Part shown: positions 1-12,705 of the stretch, piece after piece
Numbering within the stretch: position 1 is the first letter of the stretch
Layout: every line of letters starts with the position of its first letter
Assembly (NCBI RefSeq): GCF_008831285.2
Contig: NC_045150.1
Span: 8,072,001 to 8,136,000, forward strand
DNA from: Nymphaea colorata
Taxonomy: Eukaryota; Streptophyta; Magnoliopsida; Nymphaeales; Nymphaeaceae
Length of the DNA: 64,000 nt
Reading direction: 5' to 3'
Translations under genes and position numbers: made by a program
The notes under the pieces: generated by a model
What the model was told of the DNA's origin: nothing
The model's input: only the letters and a program-made list of their open reading frames with translations
Databases searched by the model: none

Positions 1-157
1 CAGTTTTTAACCCGAGAGCTGCTAATGCCTGAATATTTTAATCAAACAACCAGTTAAAAGAAATGAGTAAGAAATAAATGCAAGTCATGCAAACATGCAA
101 GCTGAAACAAGTATAGGCCCTCTGGGCAGCGCACTAGCCATATGGTTGTATGACCGT

Positions 158-303
158 GGGTGGACAACAAGATCTTGACCCTGGTGTGCTACACCATACA
201 ACAAATGTATATGAGCACCATACAACAAATGGGTGGACAACAAGATCTGGACCCTGGTGTGCTACACCATACAACAAATGTATATGAGCACTTTTCGCTA
301 AAC
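158..303. repeat. 73-bp tandem duplication
   Basis: The block beginning GGGTGGACAACAAGATCT occurs at 158 and again at 231, nearly identical over its length. An ACCATACAACAAAT motif also repeats inside each copy. It lies in the SF3A3 intron and looks like a recent local duplication. Confidence 0.85.
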
Positions 304-699
304 AGGATGCCCTTTATACACATGAAAAACCATCATACCAAGTTAAACGTCAAGGCAAAATCACCATTATGATCCCATGCATGTCATGGCAGGATTTCCA
401 CTAGAAAGACAACATGGCCAACCAAACGCGGAAAAATTTCACAGAACATAAATTTACTAAAGATTCAGAACACATCTAGATTCAGGAAGAAAAGCATTTG
501 CTGTGCACTAGAGAGGCATGGGAAAACTTTTTCCAACGATATTTGCAACGGAAATATGAAAAGGGTCCCAGAGCAGTTTCTGCTTTTTATAAAGAATCAT
601 GCATATTTCAAATGGGAGAAAGATACAGAAACTGAAAAAACACTACAAATGGGATCGTGTCCAAGAAATTAGAACTGGATTGAAGTCATTGGAAGAGGG

Positions 700-702
<3 letters not shown>

Positions 703-733
<31 letters not shown>
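703..733. repeat. GA microsatellite
   Basis: Uninterrupted AG dinucleotide run of about 31 bases within SF3A3 intron 6. Confidence 0.95.
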
Positions 734-740
<7 letters not shown>

Positions 741-1768
741 TTGTGCACTCAAATTTTGGAGAAAACAAGATGTTTCCTCTGTTGTGTGACGGCACCTACT
801 AAAGAACCAGCCTTTGGCAATCCACTGTGGCATAAAGTAAATTGTACTATACGAGGGAAATGCTAATTCACATGGGTGCAGATACAAGTGTGGGTATGGG
901 TTCAGACATGGCAAATTTAGAATGGGTCCGGGGTAAAGACAGGGTTTTATATATATACTATATATATCAATGTCATGTATAATATACAAATATTCAAGAT
1001 TAAAGCACGAACATCAAACATTAAAACTTATGTTCAATCATCTGAGCGTCATGAAGAAAATTACTTATTTGAAATATTCATAAAAACATTAGCCAGTAGC
1101 ACAAGTATTGCCTGTGAAATCAAGTGAAATTTTCAATGTGGGTAAAATTTAGGAATGCTTTAGTAATTTTTAAGAAATAAAAAGGAAAATGAAGTGAATA
1201 CTTTTGGAGAGAATAATTATTTGTAAATTTGGCAAACTTTGAGCATGTTTTAGTAATTGTTTCATTTTATAAGATGTTGTGAGTTGAAGAAATACAGGGA
1301 GAAATGAAATAAACGCCACCTGGAAACCCTCATTCACTTGCCTAATATATCTCATGCCAAAAGATGTGTAGCATGACTGCTGGGCAGGTTGGCGTGTTCT
1401 GGGCACATCTCCCATTTGGGGTGCAGTGCTGTTGGAGGCTAAGTCGACGGGTTTTGTTGCCCCCTCTCCAATCACCCACACCCCCCACCCCCCTTTCTTG
1501 TCTTTCTGTCTCTCTCCCTCACTGTGAGGTAATATTTTCCTTTCATGCCATCAGTCGGAACCTGTCATCCAAAATGATGCTGCGCATAGCACTCTTAATA
1601 TTTTTTTACCACGTCTGACCTAGACCAATTCAAAGGGTACCCAGTTGCCCAGGAGTAACTGTGCCAAGGAACAGCCATACAGTCACGTGTATGCCAGGGT
1701 AACTCTTATACCTGTGTTGTATATAAGAAATGAGAAATTTGAAACTACGATCTGTCTAGGTAGAAAGT

Positions 1769-2038
1769 GACTCCCAAGGAAAAAGTAAACAAAGATGTCA
1801 TCCCCCTAATTATCCAAAAGCATATTAAGAAACTAAGATGATATCTGTACTAATTTTATTAATTCTTGGAATACAAGCAGTTTTTGGAGTGCATTGATAC
1901 CACACCCAAGGAAAAAGGAAACAAAGATGTAATTCCCCTAATTATCCAAAATCACATTAAGCAACTAAGGTGAGATCTGTACTAATTTTATTAATTATTG
2001 GAGTGTCTCACAAGGAGTTTCTGGAGTGCATCGGTACC
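1769..2038. repeat. Degenerate tandem duplication, about 135 bp unit
   Basis: Two adjacent copies start with CCCAAGGAAAAAG (near 1772 and 1905). They share ACAAAGATGT, CCTAATTATCCAAAA and TACTAATTTTATTAATT, and end in TGGAGTGCAT followed by GATACC or GGTACC. Substitutions and small indels separate them, so the event is older than the duplication at 158-303. Confidence 0.8.
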
Positions 2039-3102
2039 ATCAGCTATTATCATACAAAATCATAAGAAGGTGCCACCATATAATATTTGTAAGTATATTT
2101 TGCTGAACATGGATAATGATTCACAATTCTCATAGCAAGTGAATTTCACAATTTAAGACCTAAACCTAAGGAAAACAGATAAAATTTAACTGTTGAAGAT
2201 ATGTAATTGAGGAAAGGCAAAGCAGGAAAGAAAGAAGGTTTGGGGATCAAAGAAGTCAAGATGGCCTATCCTGGCAAAATATTCCTGGAGTAACAAGTAA
2301 GGCCTGATCAAAGCACTTGCTTTGCTTCGACCCGCTCACAAGTTGGCTTCCTATCATGGTCGTGCCTCCAAATTTTAATTTGCTACATATCCTTTTCTGG
2401 AACTACTGACCTTGAAAGAGTGTAAGAAAAAGAAAAAATTTCAATGTACCAAAAAAATGGAAAGCCATTGTTTTGAAGAGATATGGATATGCACAAATAT
2501 CTTTGATAATCTCATCAACCACTCAGAAGTGACTTGGTTCAGCGGCATAAACATAAAGGATGTAATGACAGAATAATAACATAGCTACTCCCGCTGATGC
2601 ATCTCATCTGGCACATTCAGTTCAGTAGCTTGAAGGGGGGATGATGAGAGTGATATTTGTGGCTGATAGGAACATTGAGTTCACAAGTAGTGAATATGTT
2701 GTACGCTAAAGTGAAATTAGACGCAGCAATAATCAAGGGCCTGAAACAGGCCCATCCAACATTGTATAGTCCCACATTAACCAAATAACACCATTACTCT
2801 TCATAAAAAGTATAAGTGAAATATCAAAGAAAGTGAAATGACAACATGAAGTTCCATTGCTGCATATAGCCATTTAGGTAGTACATGGCCAAGGAGAACT
2901 TAAAGAAAAACAGAAAATGAATATTGCAAAGATTTTTGGACTAAAATAGGAATGTGAGAAAAGGAATAGAGGCCATCAGTTTTGACTTTTCAGGCCAAAT
3001 AGTATAAGAGCACTATGACAACTTTACAGGAAAATAAAAGATGGATGTCTCAAAGAATTTTGGACTAATGAAAGAAATGTGAGAAAAGAAACAGAAGATC
3101 AC

Positions 3103-6100
3103 CTCTTTCAATTTTTCAGGGCCTACATTGACCAGTTCTTCTGCAGTGTCGTAATAATCAAGATCAATTAGAGGTTCAATCATAAAAAGTTGTCCATTTT
3201 CTACACCATTGTTTTCCCAACCTCGCACCTTATTATCTTCCCATTGCTCTTCAAATTCCGTCTCAACCTACCAAACACCAACAGAATTAATAGATTACAG
3301 TCCAGAGAAGCACAGGCAAAGAATAAAGAGCATATGAATGTCTCATCAGCAACATCATGGTTCTCTCTCTATAATTTCCAAATTAATTTGTGATTATGAA
3401 TACATGCTCAACTGATTTGGCCATTTATAAAATTGTGACAGCTCAGGCAAAACCAAAGAATTAAATAAGCCAGGCAAAAACCATATTCCATTGATACAGT
3501 GATTACTGTTCCTTGCCTCAACCTCACAGAAACGTAATTACAGGAAGGATTGAATGCAGACTAAAACTAGAAAAAAAGGAAATGAACATAAAGAAGAAAA
3601 GCAATGAGGGCTAGATGTTCATTAATCAATTTTCAACTATCATAAAACGTCCCCTTGAATAAGGCATCCTAATCAATTTGGATCTGTGGATCCAAGACAA
3701 AATAAATGGATAAATAAGGGTCCAAACTAAATAACTTAACCAAACAACTAAAAGTGGATCCACTCTAAGATGCAGACTAAATAGATCAGGCCTGCGCCGA
3801 CAACCCCCCACCCCCCCAACACACGCACACAAAATCCTCTTTACTGAAAGGTAAATTAAATAGAACTGTGATAAGAGAAGTACCACCAGAATTATAAAAT
3901 GTACTAAAAAGCACAAACCTAGCTAACCATTTCCAGTTTGTAGCACCAATTGCATTCATATGACATGCTACAAGCATACCTTCGAAAAAATTCTGTTGAG
4001 ATCCTGTAAAGGCTCTGTTCGCTGAAAGAAAGAGATGAGATACTCTAACATGTGCGTTAGATAGTCTTTATATTGCCTGCAGAAATAAATGACAATTAGA
4101 ATAACATTCCTTCTGCAAATGCTAATCAGACAATTGTCTGCTTTTTATGCATCCAGCAGAAGCAAACTGTCTGAAGTCTGCATACAGTTGGCATCTCAAA
4201 TTGTCAAAAAGAATGATCTAGATGATCACCTTGTCAACTTCAAATCCCTCGGTATATCATGAGTTTGTGGAAAGATGTCCAAGTAAGCAGAATATTCCAC
4301 AACCTTTGCGAACTTAGAATTAACAAATTCATTATACAACTCATGCAAGTCCAGGTAGCGACCAAAAGCTTCCTGAGAAAATAAGTAACACATTCTAAAT
4401 ACCATGAGATCTTGAGAATACAAGAGAAGGACAAAAGCAAGTAACAATAACTATGGTAAACAAATCATTCTTCCCAGTAAGCTTAAACATCCATCATGAT
4501 ACAACCCACACAATATTTTTCACATTGTGAAACTTTCCAAACCATCTTCATCATATGCTTCAAACTTCAAACAAACTCACAGCAAACAAAAACATAAAAA
4601 TCCTGCTATATATACCACTTTCAGTTCAAACAATTACTAATTATATATGTGAATATGACATAAGCTAGAAATTACAGTGAACCTAATTTCTGTTTAGTAA
4701 AACATAATGGCCTCCTACAATGCACTGGTAGGATCCTGGCCTTATTTGTGAAACGGCTCTTAGAACAGCTGATGCATCCTCTTAAGTCCAGTTCTAAGCC
4801 TGAATGCCATACACCATCTTTACAAGCCCAAATTATTACAACTTGATATTTCCTGGTTCATGTTCTAAAATTACAAATCAAAAGTTAAGTCTCATTTCTT
4901 TGCGCTGGAGAAAATGGAAATTACTTGATTTCCCATGATTCACAATTCACATAACTTGGAACCAACTTTAGGCATCAGTTATGGTCCACATTGACAAACA
5001 CCATTGCATAGGGATGTAAAATGTTCAAACATAAATCAGTTAAATGCATGAGAAATGGGATCTAAATTGGACATGCTACAGCTTGAAAAACAAAATCCCA
5101 AAAACCATTTATGAAATGTCTGAATTCCTATTAACTTACATATGTGTTCATTACTCTTTTAGCATCATGAATGGAAGAGAATACTACTAGCTATATTGTC
5201 AAGGCGCCCAGGCAGCGTGCCTATTACCTATGCAAAAGAAGCGACCCATTTTTTTTTTTTAGTTATGTTAACCGTTACATAATAAAATTATGCACTTACT
5301 GACTGAACTGTAAGCTTCTATTCAAAGTAAAACTTGAAAAACCGTTTTGTTCTTTTCTAATTGAATGATTGCACTTTGTAAGTAAAGCCAAAAAGTAAAA
5401 CATGAAAAGCTATTCTGTTCTTGTTTACAAGACAGACTAACAGTACATTTTCAGCTTGTTTACATGCTGGAAAACTGTGCTGTTCTGTTCTAGCTGATGC
5501 CTTAGTCTGATACACAAAACAAGACACATCATTGTTGTTTACATACTGGACACGATGCTTGCATTTCTTATAGACTATTTCACTTATAGACCTTATAGAT
5601 TATTTCATTTGAATCATTTCAGACAAAAATCGTATCCAATCAGTACATATAATATACATTACAAGTTTACAACAGATTGTACATATAACATATAATATAC
5701 ATTATGACAGATTATACATATATGATATAACAGATTGTACAAATCAGTACATTATAATATACATTATAACAGATTCAACTGCAGATGCAACCACTTTAAA
5801 AATTGCTTCAGATAATCAGATTTACTAATATACATATATAGCACATTAATTTACAATATGTAAATATACATTATTTTTTATTGTACATATATTATACATT
5901 ATAACATATTGTACATAGTATATACAATAAAATCACAGGCATATACCTTCCCATGGACTAGGCGTGCTCGCGCCTAGTCCAGCCTAGGTGCCAGCCTAGA
6001 TGCCAGCACCACACCCATAGCCTAAGTGATGGACTTAGGCAACAAGTGTGGAAGCGACGCCTTAACAACAAAGAATACTAGTATGAAAAAATATCAATCT

Positions 6101-6202
6101 ATCCCAACCATATTATGCAACTGAAATTGTCAAGATGCAAAGATGCAGCACTCAGGCATGTGCTTGCATACCACACACATGTTTATGTGTCCACAGAGAA
6201 AA

Positions 6203-6246
<44 letters not shown>

Positions 6247-9200
6247 CGCCACTAAATTCAATAACAGGTTCTTCTTTAAGTAGCTCTTCAAGATCTCCGG
6301 CTGGATCCAGGACACGTGCAACAGGATGTCGTCTATGGTACTCACGTATCTGCCAATGTGGACAGCACTTAAAATAGGAAGATGTTTGGTTGTGATAGCA
6401 AGAGGAAAACATGGCAAAGCAATAAGACTCAAGACATTTATCAGATGAGCTCCAAATTAAAAGCTACCAGGATGACAACTTCAAGTAAAAAGCTAAAATG
6501 CCAAAAAGTGGTGAGCCTGGGTTAATAAGCCATAAAACTAAATACCTAAGCCCAAGCAAGAAGATAACATATAACCAGCTATAATGTTCATTACAAATGA
6601 CCCATGCTTGCCTAGATAAACTCATAATCGGTGACAGCCACAAATATCCTCAATATTTTGAGAACATCTCAATATTATTTTCATTTTGAAGATAGCAGAT
6701 ATATCAGCAAAAATTTGGATATTCTTATAATATCACCAAGAATGATAACATCCCAATATCATTGCAATATTATACCCTGTTAACTTTCCTCATCTTTCCA
6801 TAACGTCCTTTCAAATTTTTAAGCATCTGATTTTTTTTATTTTTTATGCTCACAAAAAGTGTTTCTATTTGATTCTTAATATCTGTGCAACAAAGATACT
6901 AGAAAACTTACTACTTCCCAAACCTTCATGATCTTTATATTTTTTAAGTTTTAAAAGTTGGCAAGGGTTCCAGAATAATGTTGGTGATCATATACTCAAT
7001 AATCTTGAGAAGGAAGTTCTATAATAATCACCCAATTGCCTCAAATCACTGGCAATGTGAATCGCCAATACAGGGGTGCAGTGTCTCATTTTTAATTGCC
7101 CCTGAATTTGCAGACGGCATATAGTCATAGGTTTAATCAGCTTTAAACCCTTAAATCTGCAGACAGGATACAGTCATAGTTTTCAAAATTTTACGAGGAA
7201 TGCAATGTGACAACAGGGGTACTTCTATGATTCTATCAGCCCACTCTACCTTCTTTCCACCTGCTTTTGGTACTTGGATAATTCTTGCGTAGATAATGGC
7301 TTAAGATGAAGAGTATCTACATCTTTTACAACATATTTTTATTGTCAATTTTTCGCTAGCTTTATATATTTGACATACTTAATATTTTAAACTTTAATTA
7401 TTAGTCTAGATTATGATGCATGAAACATCTAAATTACACAAGTAGTCCATTTTGGATGTTATACCCATGCCAGTAGGGCAATTCCAGGACACGGGTACTA
7501 ACACTGCTGGTACTTCAAGTTTTTTATTTTGATCAGATCCAGATGGATTCTTTTTTAAAGCATTTGTGACCCTAACTTTATTTAGGAAGGTTAACATTTT
7601 TTATTGTTAATGACACTAAATTATTTATGAACTTATAGAACTATTTTTGTTGAGATTTTTAGATCATCAGACTGGAATATCTATGAACTATGAATTTATT
7701 TTACTTAATCTTTTGTCACATATATTGTCATGAATGCTCACCATTGAGCGTTTAATGAGAAAAGAGACAGAGTGATTTGAGTTGTCCAAATAGTGGCTAT
7801 ACAGGATATAGCTGTGCTCTTATACATATAGCAGTATTGACATACCCACATTTTCTGAAATTCTTATGTCCTGCCCTATGTACTGGCAGTGTGGCACCTA
7901 CATGTGACTTCTGAAACAATTCAAAAACTTTTATGTACTCGGTTATTTTAAATGTGTTTGTATATACATATATAGCCAGAACCTCATTCTGGACTTCTAT
8001 AGAGTTTTCTAACCAAGTCATACCCCATACTACCCAGAACCTCATTCTGGACTTCTATAGAGTTTTCTAACCAAGTCATACCCCATACCCGCACCATTAC
8101 AATATGTATATGGATCGAATATACAGTTAATTTGCTGTTTATGTTTCAGAAACTTTTTTAATTCACTGTTGAGGTAATACATTATAGAAAGATCCATGAT
8201 TTCATCTTTAATATCATCTCGCATCCAGATGGTCACACATAAGAACGTCTAAACACCCACCTCCTTCAATCTGTCATAGAAGGCACTGAATACATTCTGC
8301 CCACTTGCTGTTTGACCTCCAAGTGCAGCAATCTCATCCTTCCTTGCACTATCTTTATCCTCGTATATCTCAACCTGCAAAACGAAAGAATAGAATATAG
8401 ACAAGCATTTTCAGTTCACGAGTACATAATCTCAGGAAAATGCCAATAAATAAATACATTTTAGAAACTAAAAAACTTAGTAGTCTGAACTCTGAAGTGC
8501 TGGGCACGCCAAAAGAGTACAAGGAAAAGGGATAAGGAAGAAGCGGGGAAACGTGGAGGAGAAAAAGAGAAGAAAGGAAGAAAAGGGGTAAAAGCAAATG
8601 ACAAATGAATGAAAAAGGCAAAAGTAGAAGAGAAGGAAAAAATAGGAAGAAAAAAAATAAACATTTTTTTAATTTAGGTGCTTAAGTGGTCCAAAATAGT
8701 AAAAAAGGCAGGCACCTAGGAACATATTTGACACGTAAGCTCGAAAGCAAATTTATGACTGCATAAAACATTCATAATTTTTAATTGTGAACCAGGATAA
8801 CAAAAACAAAAAGATAAGCCATTAGAAGCAAAAAAGTGTACCAACTACCAAATGATGATGCATGAGTACATGGTACTCTTACACTAACCAGACATAAAGG
8901 GGGAAAAACCAACTATAAAGTTGTAAATCAAACTCCACCTATTACTAGTTCTGTAGTGTGTCAGCACAACGTAAATCCAGAATCATCACAGTTGAGATAC
9001 TAAACGGGATTGTTTGGTGTAAAGAAAAAGGTATACACTTCTCTATTTGAACCAGAGAAAAATAAAATATAGAACATTGAAATTATGATTTAAAAATGTT
9101 TCAAGTTATTTGTTGAAATTTGAAGCCATAAGTACACATGAACATCATTCACTAGACATACATATCTATTCATGCTAGAGGGCATTAATTGATTTTCAAA

Positions 9201-10200
9201 ATGTATTTTCTACTATTTATTTTCTTGTGGAAACCAAATCCGATCTGCTAGACTATGCCATGTTAACAAGATTTTAAATGCAACTAACAACTAAGCATTC
9301 CCAAATCAACTTCTAAGCCAAGAACTAAACAAATAAATGCAATGCACTTTGATCTCCATTCAAGCAAATTTGCAAAAGAATGGCATGTTGGATACATACT
9401 TCAAAAGAATGCCTCACCAGATTAGTCTAAGCAACTTGATTCTCTTGCTCTAAGATTTATTGGATGATTGGCGTCTATTTCTTTCAATGGCAATTGCGCA
9501 AAACACAAGGACCGGTTAAAGAGACAACGTTTGTAAACCTTAGAATGGATATGGGATTAGATATTAACGATAGGAAATTTAAGTACTTCCCAAACCAAGA
9601 TGGCATGTAATACGGTATATTCTGCCTGCATGTCTTTAAGATAGACTATTTTTATGGGTCACGTACAGAGGTCTCTCTGGCTCCTACTATTGGAACCTAT
9701 AACAGAGGAAGGTAACGTCCATTTCTTGACGCGAAGCAAATTTAACTAGTAATAGTTGTTCCCAAAAAGGTACACGTATAGAATTTTCTGTTTTCACCTT
9801 GACTACGACTTCTTCCTGCGTTTGCCCAATCTACTACCTGCTTCAAACTTCAATATTCTTTTTATGAGAGTTTTCGGCTTTAACCATCGTTCCACGGTTT
9901 TATGGACCAAGTGTTTCCAATGCGGACAAGATATATATATCAACATTTACTAGAGGGATTTTAGTAGCATACAAACTGAAAAAATGATAATTAGGGCACA
10001 GAGTCGGCTCCTGGAAAGGGATATACCAGCTTCTCGGTGGTGGAGAAAATGGAATCAATCATGTGGCGGACGCGGTGGTTCTGGAAGAGACGCTCTCTAG
10101 CAGTTGCAGGCTCCTTCTGGAGGTCCTTCACTACGAGCCGCTCGAGCCGCTCCACCTCCTCGTGAGCCGACCGAGTCACCTCCAGCAAAGTGGACGACAT
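3103..10200 (-). CDS. SF3A3: Splicing factor 3A subunit 3 (SF3a60 / ATROPOS), N-terminal 266 residues, partial
   Basis: SF3a60 is the scaffold of the SF3a complex, which joins SF3b to make the mature U2 snRNP in the nucleus for branch-point recognition. The minus-strand coding exons are 10200-10027, 8374-8261, 6349-6245, 4372-4230, 4076-3980 and 3267-3103 (798 nt, 266 codons). All are bounded by GT-AG and all phases close. The protein begins MSSTLLEVTRSAHEEVERLE and continues with HRVRHMIDS (residues 42-50), the conserved N-terminal region of the family. Later landmarks are IYEDKDSARKDEIAALGGQ (exon 2), IREYHRRHP (exon 3), GRYLDLHELYNEFVNSKF (exon 4), the coiled segment ending in QRTEPLQDL (exon 5), and IDLDYYDTAEELVNVGPEKL (exon 6). 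The family is about 500 residues long; the C-terminal zinc-finger half is off the left edge. Introns 1 to 4 are about 1.65, 1.9, 1.9 and 0.15 kb and intron 5 is 0.7 kb; the first three carry repeats. Confidence 0.93.
5196..6068. mobile_element. Candidate non-autonomous element in SF3A3 intron 3
   Basis: The block starts with TTGTCAAGGCGCCCAGG and ends with GACGCCTTAACAA, giving an imperfect 11-base inverted terminal match (TTGTYAAGGCG). GC-rich ends containing GCCTAGG-type motifs enclose a very AT-rich interior with repeated ATACATTATAACAGATT. No coding capacity and no clear target-site duplication were seen, so the class is uncertain. Related GCGCCTAGGC sequence occurs at 14455-14485 in an intron of the SFT2-like gene. 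Confidence 0.4.
6209..6243. repeat. GA microsatellite abutting an SF3A3 splice donor
   Basis: A 35-base AG run ends one base before exon 3 of SF3A3. On the gene's own strand the intron therefore begins GTCTCTCTCT, so the dinucleotide repeat forms most of the donor's downstream context. Confidence 0.9.
7977..8090. repeat. 58-bp tandem duplication in SF3A3 intron 2
   Basis: The block starting CAGAACCTCATTCTGGAC and ending in AAGTCATACCCCATAC is present twice with a period of about 58 bases and no mismatch seen. The perfect identity points to a recent slippage or repair event. Confidence 0.85.
8508..8660. repeat. Polypurine tract in SF3A3 intron 1
   Basis: About 150 bases of the plus strand are almost entirely A and G, so the SF3A3 transcript is pyrimidine-rich here. 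It lies about 135 bases upstream of the exon 2 acceptor. The overlapping minus-strand ORFs rich in Phe, Ser and Leu are products of this composition. Confidence 0.7.
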
Positions 10201-10235
10201 CTCTCCCTGTCTCTCTCAGAGGAGGCAATGGCCCT

Positions 10236-10244
10236 CTAGGGTTT
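10236..10244 (-). promoter_or_regulatory. Telo-box-like motif in the SF3A3 leader/promoter
   Basis: On the minus strand the sequence reads AAACCCTAG about 36 bases upstream of the SF3A3 start codon. AAACCCTA motifs are a known feature of plant promoters and leaders of translation, splicing and cell-cycle genes. The role here is inferred from position only. Confidence 0.5.
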
Positions 10245-10806
10245 CGTTCGCCCTCTACTTCTCGAGAGGGCGGGAAGAGAAAGAGGGAGCAGAAGACGAA
10301 GACGCCAGGAGCAAACACTGGAAGCGCAAAAATTTCGCGAAATTTGGTTTTGCTTCCTTTTCCCCGAAATTCATATGGTAGACGTTTTCGAAATCTCGCC
10401 CACATTTTTCAGTAATTCCGGGAGCCTCAGTCCATATTGTGAAAAATCTGAAAACAAAAAATTTCAGAACTTAACAGGACAACGGAACTGTCTATTAAAT
10501 TTCTTCCTTCGATCCTAGATGATATCTGTGTTTCGGTACATTCTTTTGTATATATATATATACATATGTGAAACTGTGTAGCTACCAGATTTTTATATAC
10601 CTAAATTTGATAAAAATCATCTGGGTTGTCAATTACAAGAAAATCAATAAGGCGATTTATGTTATAGGCCTTTACATGAAAGCATGAACTGAGTCCCTCT
10701 CCCATGACATGCAATGGAAAGCGCTGTGTATCATTGGAGAGAAGTTCCTTTCCACCTTCTTCCGTAAAAACCTTTGTATGAGAGTTTGTTGGCAATAAAT
10801 AAATAA

Positions 10807-10810
<4 letters not shown>

Positions 10811-10874
<64 letters not shown>
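10811..10874. repeat. AT microsatellite
   Basis: Uninterrupted AT dinucleotide run of 64 bases between the divergent SF3A3 and SFT2-like genes, preceded by AAAT repeats. Confidence 0.95.
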
Positions 10875-10878
<4 letters not shown>

Positions 10879-12202
10879 AATGAATGAAAGTTGACCCTAG
10901 TTAATCATCTAACTAGAACGGTCTATTTGAAACAAATGAATAGTTGAGAACGATAAATAACAAAAAAATATAAACTAATATTAAATGATAAAAATATTCA
11001 TCATTTTGTTTTTATCTTAACCATCCATCGTGTTGGATCCGACAGTCCAAACTAAATGGATAAGTAACTTTAAAATGCGAAAATCACCATTCAATTTTTA
11101 TATATTATTTATTTAGTTTTATTTATCCAACCCTCCAGATGTTCCGACCGAGATCAAAGGGTTTAATCTTACATATATGCCTAATGCTATCTTATGACTA
11201 GCATTTAAAAACTTATATTTAAAAACTGACACTATGTTTATGTCAGTGGCATGATTTTCAGATTGTTATTTGAAAATTTGGAAAGCTACTTAGAGAGTTT
11301 TAGGTTGTTTTTTGATGTTGATTCTGTAATGTAAGGTCAAGTGTGATCTGAATTAGATCTTAAATCCGTGGATTTATCAGAAAATGTACTTTGAGCTCGT
11401 GACCATTAGCTGCCTTGCGTAATGGCTAGGACTTTTCCCATTATCCTTTATTCCTCCGAGTTCTTGAAAAGGAAAAAATTGCAAAACCATGCAAATATTT
11501 TGTTAAATAATTGTTTAGACTTACATAAAAACTAAGGAGTCAGACAAAGGAGGCAAAATTATTTAGTCTACGTGTTTACTTAATTGAATTCAAGCGATTT
11601 CCTTACGTATAGTGCGTTAGGCAATTGTTTAAGAGCTGTTTATGACGTATTATTCTTGCATGTTTGTTATTTTAGCTGTTTTATTTGTTTGCATTATTTT
11701 ACAAATAATATACACTTTACAATTTGGTCATGAACATTATTACACTATGCTCAGCTTCCCGTCACTTCATTCCTCACTTTATACGCTTAGGGCTTCATTT
11801 CGTCTCATCGTGTTAACAATGTCGGTTAGAGTTCATATTCTATTTGGGGTTTAAATAAACAAGTAATCGGATAATAAACATAAATATGGCGGGCTATTTT
11901 TTTTTATATTCAATATTCATACATTTCAAGGTTGGTTTTCAACATCCAGATTGAATTTCCGACTATATTCGGTTGTGGATTTCAAATTGAATTTAATTGT
12001 GAATTTTAAAGTTCTATCCATTTTTTTTTTCTATTTGAAACCGAGTCCGATTCAAATATGTGAACATTCAATAGATCAAATAATTAACTGTACACTCTAT
12101 TCAAATATAGTATGTTCACATTCCTACCTACCAGATCACCACCCGACACGAGTTGGCCACAAAAAATGTAAGCCAAATGCATGTCTGGGTAGCACTAAAT
12201 TG

Positions 12203-12216
12203 AACCCTAAACCCTA
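12203..12216 (+). promoter_or_regulatory. Two tandem telomere-type (CCCTAAA) units
   Basis: AACCCTAAACCCTAAG lies about 550 bases upstream of the SFT2-like start codon. It could act as a telo-box in that promoter or be a chance or relic interstitial telomeric repeat. Nothing else in the sequence decides between these. Confidence 0.4.
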
Positions 12217-12705
12217 AGAACACAAGTGGTAGAGTAAATGCTTCAAATTTCTAATTGAGTGATAAAATGAAATATTTTTCTGCTTAGCGAAAAATATGTT
12301 ATACTTGTGACAGACATCTCAAGTGGGTTTAGATCATAAGCTCATTTTAGTTTGTAAATTAACCCATTACTGCGTCTAAAACATTTCGCTCACTCACTCT
12401 CGTTTCATATGCTGTCATAAAATGGCATGTTTGGGGTTATGCCCACAATGAAGAAAAAGAAAAAGCTCCGCATTCTTTCTGTGTTTCCTCTTTATTGACA
12501 ATTTATGGTTGAGTTGAAGGCGAAATGAAAACCAAAATTGGACTGTCTACTAATAGATAGTAATTGTCCAGGTTTTCTCAGAAAAGTACTTCAGACGCAA
12601 AAGCTGAAGACTGTGCCCCAAACGAAGGACCGGCCGGTTGGAGGCGAAAAGGCGAGAGGAACTATCTCTCTCTCTCTCTTTCTGGTGAGAAGGTCTATCG
12701 TCGGG

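Larger units (their letters stand above)
1..3102 (-). other. Intron 6 of the SF3A3 gene (partial), no exon found
   Basis: The next conserved block of SF3a60, which should follow the sixth exon, was searched for on the minus strand and not found, so this stretch is read as one long intron running off the left edge. It holds a 73-bp tandem duplication at 158-303, a GA run at 703-733, and a degenerate two-copy repeat at 1769-2038. Short ORFs here show no family resemblance. An undetected small exon remains possible. Confidence 0.6.
10245..12560. other. Intergenic region between divergent SF3A3 and SFT2-like genes
   Basis: AT-rich DNA with no credible coding exon. It should contain the promoters of both flanking genes. 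A GC-richer stretch to about 10440 is the likely SF3A3 core promoter and leader. An AT run occupies 10811-10874, and a double telomere-like repeat lies at 12203-12216. The short ORFs within have low-complexity translations. Confidence 0.6.

Noticed and set aside
8370-8664. Minus-strand Phe/Ser/Leu-rich frames
   Set aside because: They translate the polypurine tract of SF3A3 intron 1 and overlap exon 2 in the wrong frame.
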